A stretch of 64,000 nucleotides of DNA from Brugia malayi (taxonomy: Eukaryota > Nematoda > Chromadorea > Rhabditida > Onchocercidae). This document shows, piece by piece, positions 1-12,300 of the stretch (its first letter is position 1; every line of letters starts with the position of its first letter). A program made the translations under genes and the position numbers. Under the pieces are notes generated by a model that was not told the DNA's origin, did no database searches, and was given only the letters and a program-made list of their open reading frames with translations. Location: the NCBI RefSeq assembly GCF_000002995.4, contig NW_025062476.1:3777001-3841000 (forward strand). Reading direction: 5' to 3'.

Positions 1-360
1 TTTCCACCGTTTCTTTCATCTTTTTTTATTTCTACAAAAAAAAAATTTCCAAATTTTAAGCTTTCTAAAATATATTATAATTTATGCTTCAATGATTAAC
101 AAAAAAAAAAAAAAAAAGAAATTCTTTTTTCTCTCCAAAATATCATAGCATCCATTTATAATAATTCTATTTTCTTTTTCTCCATTTTCATTACCATTTC
201 AATTTAAATTCATTCATTAACAAATTATTGATTGTAATTTCTTTTTTTCAAATAATAATTTATCATTGTTAAACAGTTGTTTACTTTAAAAAATATTGCT
301 AAAAGAAAAAAAAGAAAAAAGAGGAAAAAGGGATAAAAGTTATTTGCTAACTTTATTTTT
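1..360. other. AT-rich 5' flank without a recognised gene
   Basis: This stretch is poly-A/poly-T rich with no open frame of substance. It probably holds the promoter and 5' leader of the TTR-like gene that begins at 381. I see no clear TATA box or other motif. Confidence 0.5.
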
Positions 361-365
361 GCAGC
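361..365 (+). promoter_or_regulatory. Candidate 3' splice or SL trans-splice acceptor before the TTR-like gene
   Basis: A T-rich tract is followed by GCAG at 361-364, and the first ATG lies 16 bases further on. In nematodes such a site next to the start codon is typical either of spliced-leader addition or of the end of a 5' UTR intron. No upstream donor exon is evident, so trans-splicing is the simpler reading, but this is inference. Confidence 0.45.
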
Positions 366-380
366 ATTTTTCATTTCTAA

Positions 381-1356
381 ATGTTTTCTGTACAATTTCT
401 ATCATTTATATTTGCAATTTATGCGGAAATTTTCATTTGTTCAACTAACACTGAAATTTTATTAAAATCATCTGAGCATTTTGATGATGCAATTGCAAAC
501 GACATTTCCGCCTCAACAATTATTAGCAATGTAATCAATGCTACTACAATTATCACTACCACTACAACAGTTATTAACGGAATTCAAGCTACCTTTATTG
601 ATGATCTACCTCTAGTGATTAATTCAAATGATAATGATTTATCGTATATTAATGAATCGATTGATTCAAAGATACAATTGAAATCATTTGAATCTCAAAT
701 AAACAATCATATTAGCTCTAAGGGTACTCTCTTTTGTCGCTATCAAACTGTGCCATATAAAACGGCAAAAGTACGATTATATTCAAATATTGCAAGAGTT
801 AATGAAGACAAGTAAGATTATGCAAATTTATGTGTGTATCATTTGAAATTATTTTTTGAACTTTTTTTTTAAGCATAAAAAAAGTATCATTTCTGGTTGA
901 ATTTTTAATTTATTAAATAATACCATAAAAATTTTAATGATTATACATGTCAATGGTTAAATTTTAATTGATCTATGACAAAATATAATATCAATTATTG
1001 CTATTTAATAAAGCTATTAAAATATGCCAATAGCTAACGATCAAATAATATTCTTTCAAACTAAACAACTAAAACACAAATGACGAAAACATTTTGTTAC
1101 GTTTGTTATATTTCATTGTTAATATAAACAAACGTGGATTTGAACTCTTCTTGTTAGCATTATAAAAGTGATATAAGTTTGTTTATTAGCGTAAAAAAGA
1201 AAAGAAAGAAAAAAAGGAAAACGTGATATAACTTTTTTTGATTTTATTAAATTTCATCTAACTGAATAGAGTCAAATGAATGGATGAATAAATGCTTGAC
1301 AATAGCATTAGCTGCTTTCCATAAAACCTTTTAAAATTATCCATTTCTCTCCCTCT

Positions 1357-1390
<34 letters not shown>

Positions 1391-1911
1391 ACATTCCTCT
1401 CTCTTTCACCAGATTATCTTTGCACAAATTATATCAGTCGTTTATTCAGATAACATTTGATAAAAAAATAGACGAAAGATTTTAAATCGAATAATTTTAC
1501 CGTTTAACAATAAACAAAAATTATTTAAAAAAAAAAAAAGATTTAAACGTTATTTGATGAATTCTTGAAGTTTTTTTTTTTTTTTCTTTCTTTTAAAAAA
1601 GAACATAAAATTGCAGTATAATGCAATGATTGCAAAATTATAATATACTTTTTTTTTTTTTAAAGGGAAGCAGAAATTATGAGTGAAATATTTTATGCCA
1701 AATTATTGAATTTAATATCAAAAAAATACTCAAATTATCATATGGAAGTCTAAAAATTTTTTAAATTATTCATAAATAAAAGAAATATTAATAAAAAGAG
1801 ATTAATTAACTTATAATTATACAAAAATAAATATGAACAGATCAAAATGAGCATACTTGTTTTTTAAGTTTTATTTTTAATTATAATTTTGAAGTTTGTT
1901 TAATTTCTTTC

Positions 1912-1951
<40 letters not shown>

Positions 1952-4167
1952 GTTTATTTTATGGTTTATATCTATGTTTTATGTAAAAAGAGTGTGTTTC
2001 ATTTGTTTTATTTCTTTCTTTTTTATTTACTTTTATCTGTTTTAAGAATAAGTAAGTTAATTTGTTTTAGTAATGGTATTGTTTAGATTTTGATTATTTT
2101 TTGAGGGTTTTTTTTTTTTGGCTGTTAGCATTCTTTGTTTATTTTTGGTTTTGTTTACTAATAATATTGTGTGATAAGAAAGAAAAAAAATGGAAATTAA
2201 ATTTTAATAAATGAAAATGAAAGTTGAAATATGATAACTGATAAATGATATAAATTTATATTTGTACTACTATTAACAAATACTGTAAATCGTTTGTTCT
2301 TGTTTCTTTTTTTGCATAATAGAAGGAATTGATTAAAATATAACAATGTCTATGTGGAATATGTCACCAATAAAAATGTGACAATTATCTGAAATTGTGA
2401 GATAATTAAAAATTTTGATGCAAGAAAAGAATTTAAGTCTTTTTTTTTAAAAAAAAAAGAAGAAAAAAGGATGAAAATTGTATGATTAGAAAGTGAAAAT
2501 TGGTTGACCAAAAAAAAGAAAAGAAAAAGAAAGTAAATTTGACCAGAAAAACTATAATAGCTTGGCTTAATTATTACATAGCTAATAAAATAAGCATTAA
2601 TTTGAAGTACTAAAATTCATTTATGATTTGACCAATCGAGTGGAGAGATAAATATTATCAAATGATATGCGAGTTGTTCTTTGATCTCTTATCAGATACT
2701 TTCTCTTTTAAGAGATTAATTTTAATTTATAGGCTAAAAATTTGATTATTAATTTAGCCTTAAATTAGCAGTAACATTATAGTTTTTACTAATAGGATGA
2801 AATATCAAAAATTTTAAAAAATTACCAAACACAATTTTTTTTTTGGAATTAATAAAACAATTGAAATTAACAAAATGAAATGAAAATAAATATGTATAAG
2901 GTTTATAAAAAAAAATAAATGCCTAAAATAAATGTATTTCTAAATGAAAAGAAAAACGAAAATCATTTTGCACATAGAATTTTTTAATTTCAAAATTCAT
3001 TTCATTGCTTCATTATAGTTTTCTTTTTTAGATTTATGGTACCAATTGGTACCACTACGGCTTTTAGCATAACAAAAAGAACTTTTTTTTTCTCTCTTAC
3101 ATATATAGCAAATAAATAGCGCAATTAATCCATTAAAGTATTTTAAGAGAGTAAATGGAAGAAGGATCAATTTATTTGTTTCAGGCAAAGTAAGTCTCTC
3201 TCTCTCTCTTTCTCTCTTTGTCTCTCTCTGTTTTTCTTTTGATTTTTTTTTTCCATTTAAAAAATAAAAAATTGAAAAATGAATAATATTAAACAGATAT
3301 TAAAAATAGCATCAGTGATGGTTATTTTTGCTTTTTCTTTTTCAGATAAGATAGAGAGGGAAAGAAAATTTTTATCAAATAATTAATTTTATTTTTTTAA
3401 TTAATTTAAAAATCAAATTGGATTTTTCGTTTTTTCTTTTATCGAAAAATATAAAATTATTCATATTTATACATTGAGAGTGATTATTTTACAGAAATCA
3501 ATTATATTGTGGATGGAAGTGAATCATGGGAAGAGGGTAATTTTGAATTGAATGGTGAAAATCGTGATTTTATCATATCATTTCGTCCTGTATTGGTTAT
3601 CTATCATCAATGTGGTCAACTAAAACGGAAAGTTAGTAAAATTTTGTAAAAAAAAAAAGAAGATGAAACTTAAAAATTCAACTATTACTTTTTTTTTTTT
3701 TTTTAATTTCATTATTAAAAATCATTTGATTCTATTGTGGCTAACTTTTAAATGTTAATTTTTAATATGATGTAAAAATAATGTTTAAATTAACACAATG
3801 AATAGTCATAAATTAGAAACTGCATTTCAATTTTAATTTCAAATTTTAATTTCAAAATTTACAATTTTACAGTATTCTAATATATTTTGAGTGGAAAGAA
3901 AGAGAGGAAGGAAGTGAAAGAGAGAGAGAGAGAGAGAGAGGGACGAAAGAAAAGAAATAACACTAAATTTTATTTTTATATCAGTTTTGCTTAGAATTTT
4001 AACTTAATTATAAGAGTAAAAAAAGAATAAACAAACTAGAATGATTGTTTATTGGCTACTCATCTCACTAATGGATTTTAAAATGAAAAAGAAAAAAAAA
4101 AAGGAAGAGCATATTGTCTGATAAGATTAAATCAAGTTAATTTATTCTTTGGCTTTCTCTCTCTCCC

Positions 4168-4207
<40 letters not shown>

Positions 4208-6694
4208 ATGTTGAATAGACTCATCTATGTAATTCATTTCTTGACAAAATGACAATTATCATTTCTCAAACTTTGCTAACTTTCCATTCTCCTCTTCTAT
4301 CACTTTTTCAATCTTTCCTTTTTTATTTCTTCCTCAAATCTCATTTTCTTCTTTCTCTTCTTTGACATTCATTTCCGGAAAAGAAAAAACAGAACAAAAA
4401 AAGGAAAAAACATGAATTAATTTTAACGCAAATGATTGAAATACATAAAAGAAATTCATTCATTCATGTGATAAGAAAAAGAACAGTAATAATCAGTTAG
4501 TATCATTAAGGATATAACAGAAAATAAAATTTGATAAGAAAGAATTTAGAAATCAAATGATATTAAATTTATTTAGTTTATAATTATTTTTTCAACAAGG
4601 ATTTTTTAATTATAAAAGAAAAATATTTCAATAAACTACTGAATTGTTTTTTTTTTTTGAATACATTATATATTAGTCATTTATTCATTTTAATTTAATT
4701 TTCTCAATTAATTTATAATTTATCAATTTAAAAAAGAGAAGAAAAATGAATATAGAAATGAAATTAGAATTAATAAATGTTATTGATATTAATTTAGAAT
4801 GCAACATATCGTCGATTTATTATTAAAATTCCTGAACAATTTATTAATAGCAATGAATCATTTCATATTGGTACTATTAATTTGGAATTGTATTATCCAG
4901 GTCAAAAAGATGGCATCAAATTTATTCATTTCAATAAACGTAAGTTTTACTTTATTCAATCGATTACAATTGTTGTAATTAATATCGCTTAAAAATTTTT
5001 TTTTTTCAATCTCAAAATTAAATTCTAATTAAAATTTATAATTTTTGTTTTTTACTATAATTCTTAGTTTCTTAATCCTAATATTATTGTTCAAATATCT
5101 TAATAATACAAAAGTTCCAAATAATATTCTTTGTTTCCACAATAAATGATTTAAATTCATTTATGTTAGATTTATTATTACGTAAGGAATTTTATATGAT
5201 TGTACAGGCAATCATAAAATGCTTGAGATTATATAAAACGTTAATTGATAAATTATTTATCAATTATTTTCTATATTAATTATGATTAATTATCTATCAA
5301 TTATAATTAGCAGTAATGTAAAAAGTAATTATTATATTATAATATTAATATAGCGCTCCAACTTCCTATACTCACACATATATTAATAAGTAAATTTAAA
5401 TACTCTAAAATCAAGTATTTAAATTCTTATTTAAAAAAAGCACTTTGTATCGCATAAACTTTAAATTGTTACACTTTTTTTTAATATTTGAGCAGCTCAA
5501 ACTGTTTCTTTCTAAAAACTGAAATTGTTAATAATTTTTTTTTTTTTGTACTTTAGCGCTCGAAATTAGTGGTAAATTATTTTGTACCGGCGACCATTAC
5601 AATATATCAACAAGTGTTGTACGATTATTTTCAACTGATAAGCAAGGTGATATTATCATTTTTTTTTTGAAGATTTCAAAAATAAGAAATTAAAAAGTAG
5701 ATAATGTGTTATCATATGATATTAGACTTTTAAAAGTTCATTTTTGAGTTTACAAGTTTGAAATGTTTAAAATGCTAAATTTTTCTTCAATCAATAAGTT
5801 AGAATTTCTTAAAGAAAATCAAAAATGTAAAAAAAAAAAAACTGAAAGAATTACCCATTAAATTTGCAATAATTAAAGTTTGCGATAAATATGTGAAATA
5901 TAATTTTTTTTTTTCATTTGAAAATTCATTTTATGCTAATAATTTATTATAATTTCTAATAAATGAAATTGTTAAATTTTTCTTAAAATAAAATTCTCTC
6001 ATATTTGCTTCTAAAAATTTTTCTCCTTCCTATAAATTTCGATCTCTTATAAGCAATTATTTAGAAGTGAATAGTTTTATCACTGAACAACAACCAAATA
6101 ATGAGGGATCTTTTCGACTATCCAGTGGACAGACAATACTTCAGAAACCTATTTTAGTGATAAATCATCAATGTGGTATGACATTTTATGAACGACAAAA
6201 GGTTACTGATACATTGATATCACTGATTTGATCAATTGATAATTTGATATTAAATTTCGGAAAAATCCTAAATTGAAATTACTGTATTCGAAAGATTAAT
6301 TGAGAAATTACCATAAGACTTTGAAGCAATTGTTCAACTATAACTCAATTACCAGTAGTATATTATTATACCATTTATGTTTATAAGCTATTTAGGGAAA
6401 GTAAGGTAAGAAATCGAAAGGTAAGAAAATTAATGATGAATAAAACTAATTAAATGTGAAATAATTGGAGTGCGAATATTGTTTCTCTTCATGAAAAATA
6501 CCTGAATATTTAAGCAATACATGAAAGCATCACTTCTTTTTCAGGATATCTACCGACAGTTTACAATTTACATCCCATATTCCTACTATAATTCAGGAAG
6601 AATCGGTTTGAAGATATTTTATATCGGTCAACTCGGCCTTCACATCAACTATCCCAGTGAAAGGAACGCACCACTTATCGATATAACAACATAG
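381..6694 (+). CDS. Secreted protein with two tandem transthyretin-like (TTR-like) domains
   Basis: The model has exons 381-811, 3495-3631, 4798-4939, 5557-5646, 6065-6201 and 6545-6694 (TAG), about 360 residues. Residues 1 to about 20 are a hydrophobic signal peptide. Residues 21-110 are a Ser/Thr/Ile/Asn-rich spacer. TTR-like domain 1 starts at GTLFCRYQ (about 115) with KVRLYS, then EGNFELNGE, VLVIYHQCG, FIIKIPEQF and FHIGTINLELYYPG. Domain 2 repeats the pattern: SGKLFCTGD, VVRLFS, EGSFRLSSG, ILVINHQCG, FTIYIPY and IGQLGLHINYPS. The paired Cys (LFC and HQC) are the family's usual pair. Nematode TTR-like proteins are usually single-domain secreted proteins of 130-160 residues; specific roles are known for few. 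All junctions fit in phase except exon 1 to 2, which is one base off: either a small exon was missed, or the acceptor is at 3480, which restores phase but lacks a T tract. An AATAAA lies at 6932-6937. Confidence 0.85.
1346..1391. repeat. (CT)n tract in intron 1 of the TTR-like gene
   Basis: A nearly pure CT dinucleotide run with a few CCCT interruptions. One of many such tracts in the window. Confidence 0.9.
1913..1951. repeat. (ATT)n microsatellite
   Basis: A run of about 13 ATT triplets in the long first intron of the TTR-like gene. No other function is visible. Confidence 0.9.
4155..4204. repeat. (CT)n tract in intron 2 of the TTR-like gene
   Basis: A 50-base CT-rich run with CCCT interruptions, in the intron between 3631 and 4798. 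A complementary-sense (GA)n run lies at 3917-3941 in the same intron, so the two could pair in the transcript. Confidence 0.9.
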
Positions 6695-9377
6695 CAAACT
6701 TAATGATTTAAATAGTTAATTAAATTGATTTCATTACGTTATAAAAATAATCTAAAAGTTTAGCAAACATATGGAAATCACACAATGCAATGGAATAGAT
6801 TATTGATTGATTGGATTAAAAATATTGCTATTCTTATCAAAAAAAAGGGGAAAACATTGTTGGATGTGAATAATTATTCCGATAGAATGTAAATACAAGA
6901 AAAATGTTCATAAATCTAATCATTCATATTAAATAAATCGATCTATATCAGGATATTAGGATTACAAAGACAAAAAATTTTCAATCGTTTCTGATAAAGT
7001 TATATCAACAAAGCTATCACATATTTTCTAAACCAAAGTTAGTATGAATGTTTATCATAGTAAATCAATTGAATAAATTATTCAGTAATTTCCATATGTT
7101 TTTAAGATTTCTTTCTAATCGATGGATGAATTTTGTTACTTCTGTGGTCAGTCACAAGCATAACATTTTATTCTTTCATTTGAGATGTTTATCCATCGAG
7201 AAAAAATAAAAAAATAAGACGAAAAAAAATGAATTGAAATCTTAATAAAAATCTTATTAATATAAATTTCGAACAAACAACTGAATTATTTTAAATAGGG
7301 AAAAAGCATAGAATTGGACAAAAGAAAAAAGAAACGCAAAAGACAAGTAACAAATCAATTAAAAATAATATATTATTCGATAGAGCAAAATAACGAATGT
7401 GCAAATTCCTATATGATTGAGATATGAATCAAAAAACAACTAATTTATAAAGAACATCGTCGAGGTTTTATGCCTGTAATTGAATTTTAATATCTAAACT
7501 TTCTCCAGAAAGTTTTTTCTCCAAAAAAAGTGACTAATTCCAAAAAAAAAAAAAGTAAGTAAAATAAAAGAATAAATAAATAAATAAAAATCTTAGAAGA
7601 ACATAGTTTGAAAAGACATTAAAATCACAGTCTGTCCGAAAATAAACAAAAATAAAGTAAGATATTACATTTACCGGAGCTAAATAACATTTTGAAAGAC
7701 TACACAATATTCACCCCAAACCTAAAAGGCCTGGACAATTATACTTAATGAAATTATAAGTCAAGATACCATCTCTAAATATGACTGAAATATTTCGGTT
7801 AAATTTAAAATACATAGAATTTAACCCTATGAACTAAACAGTGATTTAAAGTATGTGCTCAAACATATCTGAAAAAATAAAAACATAGATGGTTGTTACT
7901 GGATTGAAGTCATATAAAAAGATTTCCAGAAAAAAAGTATAACACGAAGAGAAAAAAAGGAAGAGAATGATTCAGGCATTTGCATACGAATTACCGGAAT
8001 AATCAGTAATAGAAAGAAATGATAAGCTCAAATGGGAGAATTTTGTTCTCACAATAATACAAAATATATATAAACAACAAATCAAACAATCAATCAATAA
8101 ATACATAAACGATTTGATGAGATTCATCGATGACTAATTTTATTTCACATTCAAAATTAATTAATTAAAAAAAAAAAAAAAAATCAACAGATCATTTATA
8201 TATTGATAATGAAAAATAATGATCATAATTGAACGATGAATCAACATCAAAAAAGGTTTTTTTTTCGGTATTTGAGAATACCGCAATTTTTGTCATGTTC
8301 ATTCCTCAAATCATATTATTTGGGAAAAATATCACCAAAATGTCAAGTATTAAAAGATATTACAAATCATGAAATACTGAAAACTTATGTACATACCGGA
8401 TATATATACATACATATATAATCGGCATGAGTCGTCTTTTTTTTCTAATTTTGATAAAAAAATTTTGATAATAATAGTGCAATATTGAAACAAATTAAGG
8501 ATGACCATAAGATGATCAAACGAGCTAAATCACCCGTATAATAGATCCCAGCAAATCCCGTTCAATCCATTCCTTTTTCACCTTCCTCAATTTTAATCTT
8601 TCTCTGAGCAATTGCGGTTGATTTATAGATTGCACAGGAAAAAAGAGAGACACAAAAAGAAAATTGTACTTTAAAAAAATCAAAAAAAAAAAAAAAAAAA
8701 GAAATCTAAAAAATAATCATAAAACAATCCTCTTATCTAGAAAATCATAAGTTAATGGCACAGAAATTTTTCAAAAAATGAGAATTCGTGGGAAAATACA
8801 ATACATAAAGAGAGATTGAAAAAAACTACTGTGAATTAAAATGATTCCTTCAGGGCATGAAGAAAACTTCCTAAAATCTAGAAATATTGAATACTGAATT
8901 AGTTTAAGTGTAATCGATAAGAAAAAGAAATCATCCGCAATTTGATAAATCATCTCAAACTAATCAAAAAAAAGAGAGAAAAAAATTCAGATTTTTTTCA
9001 ATTATACAAATTGAGAGGAAGGGGAAATGGAGAGATTGGGCGAGTGTGAGATCACAGATGATAATGGAAACATAAATTATTGAAACGAGCAATATCTGTA
9101 AAATTGACTGTGCGGAAAAATTTCTAATTCTGGAAATTTCAGCTAACAAAAAGAAAAAAAAAAGGAAAAAAAAAAGAAATTGAAATAATAAATAAACCTT
9201 TTTACGCAGAATTTAGCAAGAAAATAATAACTACTTCAGTATTTTTGATCAAAAGTGTTTCACTCACAATTTCAGAGCAACATAACGTAATTATGACTGC
9301 ACTAATTTTCTTCAAAAATCATCCATCTATGAGAATAATAAATAAGAGAAGGATAAAAAAGCAAAATGTCATATAAT
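6695..9377. other. Convergent intergenic region between the TTR-like gene and patched
   Basis: This holds the 3' ends of two genes facing each other. The sequence is AT-rich with short poly-A runs; open frames such as those at 8236-8421 and 8964-9149 have no domain-like composition or splice context. AATAAA candidates for the TTR-like gene occur at 6932-6937 and near 7073. I see no other gene. Confidence 0.6.
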
Positions 9378-12300
9378 TTATACGATATGAGCACTTGCGG
9401 ACCGAGCATGACTATTTGGAACCAGTCGTGGTGCACCCGATAAACCACCATTACCACTTCGCGGTGGCGATATTAGTAGCATTGTACTGCACTGAATGAA
9501 AAAAAGTTTAGTTTTAACTAATGTCAAAAAAAAACTACTATCTAAAAAATTAAACTGAAATTTGAAAGCGATGAAAATGAATGGAAGGCGAAAATACTAG
9601 AAGAAAAGAAAAGATTAAAAAAATTCATTCAAAAAATTGGTGAGAATTTCGGATATTAATTAAAAGTGTTACAAAAATTTAAACATGATCAATTAGCAAT
9701 GAAAAACGTACATTTTCAGAACCAAGAGTGGCAGTATTACTATCATCTGAACAGTTACGTCGATGTACTTGTGATTCTTGCACTGTCCGTTGTATCCGTC
9801 GTTGTAGCGGTGGTGGAGGAGACAAACGATGGCTTCCATCCAACGGTTCAATCTGGAAATTTTTAAATTTCAACATTTCTTTAACAAAAATCTTATTTTT
9901 TTTAAACGAAAATTTTAGACAACACTGTGTTCTATCGTATTTATTCAACACAATTTATATTGCAATAATTTTGGAAACTTCAATTCGCTATAAATTTATC
10001 TCCGAAATTAAAGAATATTGTAATGAAATCAATGAAAGATTCTCCATTTTGTAACATCTAACCTCACATGGTGGTCCAATAAGTGAAAGTAAAACTGGTA
10101 ACAAAGCAAGACCATTGATAACACCGATAAAAATTAATGCTGTCATTACTATGAAAAAATATTTCACAACAAATTCAAATTCCGAAAAAGCAAGCATAAT
10201 AATTCCAAGCAGTGTCGAGAAAGCACCATGAATAACAGGAACAAAAACACGATCGATGCAGGATGCCATTCGATCATTTCGAGTACCAAGTGATGTCAAA
10301 AATGCCAGCACAACATGTGCTGTAAATTCCACTCCTAAAAAACCACTTCAATTAAATTAAAGTTGAATCAAATTCAATTCATTTCTATGATTATCATGAC
10401 TGTGTGATTATTTTATACAGCGAATTTCTTTTTTTCACATACATTTCATGAAAAAATCACGTCAAAAACACATTTAATTTACCCGGTTTATAGGTTGCCA
10501 GTATTTGCTAAAATTGAAATTTGAATGAAGTCTAACGTGATAGAGAAGCAGAATAGTTTGTACTACATAGCTCTTTAGAAGATGACGTTTTCAGAAATTT
10601 AATAATACAAATAAAAAGTAATTTAATGACTGATTGTTGATTAATATCCCATAAAATCATGCTGATTATATTAATTACCAAGAGATTTTTAAGTTTAAAC
10701 AAAAATTCCAACAATAAAGCAAACTTCAATTAATCTAATTAGGTTATTAATTTTAATTTAAAAATTCCATCATCACTCAAAAACAAAGTATAAAAAAGAC
10801 TCACCAATACCAACGGCAGTAATAACTGTTACAGCTGAGATAGGATTCAGTTTGATACCAACTAAACCAAGAAAACCTGTGAGTTCGACTGTCATTAGCA
10901 GCAAAATTATCAAAATAATGCCTAAAATATAACTTCTTATTGAAAGATATAAAAATCAATAATGACAACACAACTAGAAATTTTTTTCTTGTAATCTTTT
11001 TTTTTTTTTTTTTTTTTTCTAATTCTGCGATTAATTTGAAAATATAATGAAATTTGGATGAAAATATGTAATGAAAATTTACTAACCGGCAGCCCATGGA
11101 TTGCATATAATAATAGAAATCACGCAGAATACAGCAAATGCTATTACACAAATAGCTTGGAAAAGATTGCCGCTCAGATGTAAATACTGTTCCCAAAATG
11201 TGAATGCAACTCCAGTGGGGAAATTTGGCAGACCATTAGCAGTAAATTCATCACAAATAGCACGAATCTCCTGAAAAAAAGAAGTTCGTTTTTGATTAAA
11301 CCATAATTCACTTATGCTAACAAAAAACGAATAGCACTATGTTCTAAAAAAAATATTAAAAAATGTCCAATTAAAGTCAAATATAAAATGAAAAAAAAAG
11401 TATTAAAAATTAAAATGACGAAAAAAAAAAAAAAAAAAAAATGGCTAACTTTAACCATCTCGATGATAACTGGTGTACTGGATAGATTTGTAAGATAAAA
11501 GGGTATTTGGCTATACTCGAATGGACCTGCTGGTGGAATCAAACGAGTTTTATTTTCAATCGTCCATTCCGGTGGTGAAGGAATGAATGAAGCAAGTGAT
11601 ACATGATACATCATTTTATCAGAATTATACCAAGCTGTTAAGTAGTTGTAAAAACTTTCCATATTAATTGTTCCACTTTCATCTACAAAACGTACTCTTC
11701 CAATCTGCAAATATAACAAACATTATGAAGTTGCTTTGAATTTTCTCATAAATAATTTATCCATGTTTTGATTTTTTTTTTTTTAAATGTCATCTACAAT
11801 GTAACCAATGTGACAGTCACATGTCATGCATAATAAGTCTTCTTAATGGAATCATTAGATAAGATACTTACACGACCGGTACAGTTATACGTGTATCCAT
11901 AGCTACATGCTAATCGATAAGCAATATTGACATCAGTCGATAATTTTTCAGTTTCTCCCACAAAATCGGTTCCTTCACCCGCAATTGTACCCGTTGAAGC
12001 ATCAATCTTTATTGAAACAATTTTCAACCATTTTGCAAGATAAAGTAATAATTTCCATTCATAGTAACAAATAAGTTTTAAAAACCGCAAAATCAGAAAT
12101 CGAGCATAAAATTTTAATTTCAAAGTTTCAAAAATTTACCAAACCATCAGCTATCGCCTGATCTAACTTTTGTTGTAAATTCTGCAGCCAAATCCTTAAC
12201 ATTGATAACCAATATCTCTCGCTTGGTTCCTTCTCACTGTTTTTTACAACGAAAGGAGAACTGCCTAAAATCGGTAACAAATTAGGGAAAAAGTTGCTTA

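Noticed and set aside
10801..11196. 131-codon minus-strand frame
   Set aside because: It crosses two patched exons and the intron between them in the wrong frame; the in-phase exons 11087-11270 and 10805-10921 match Patched.
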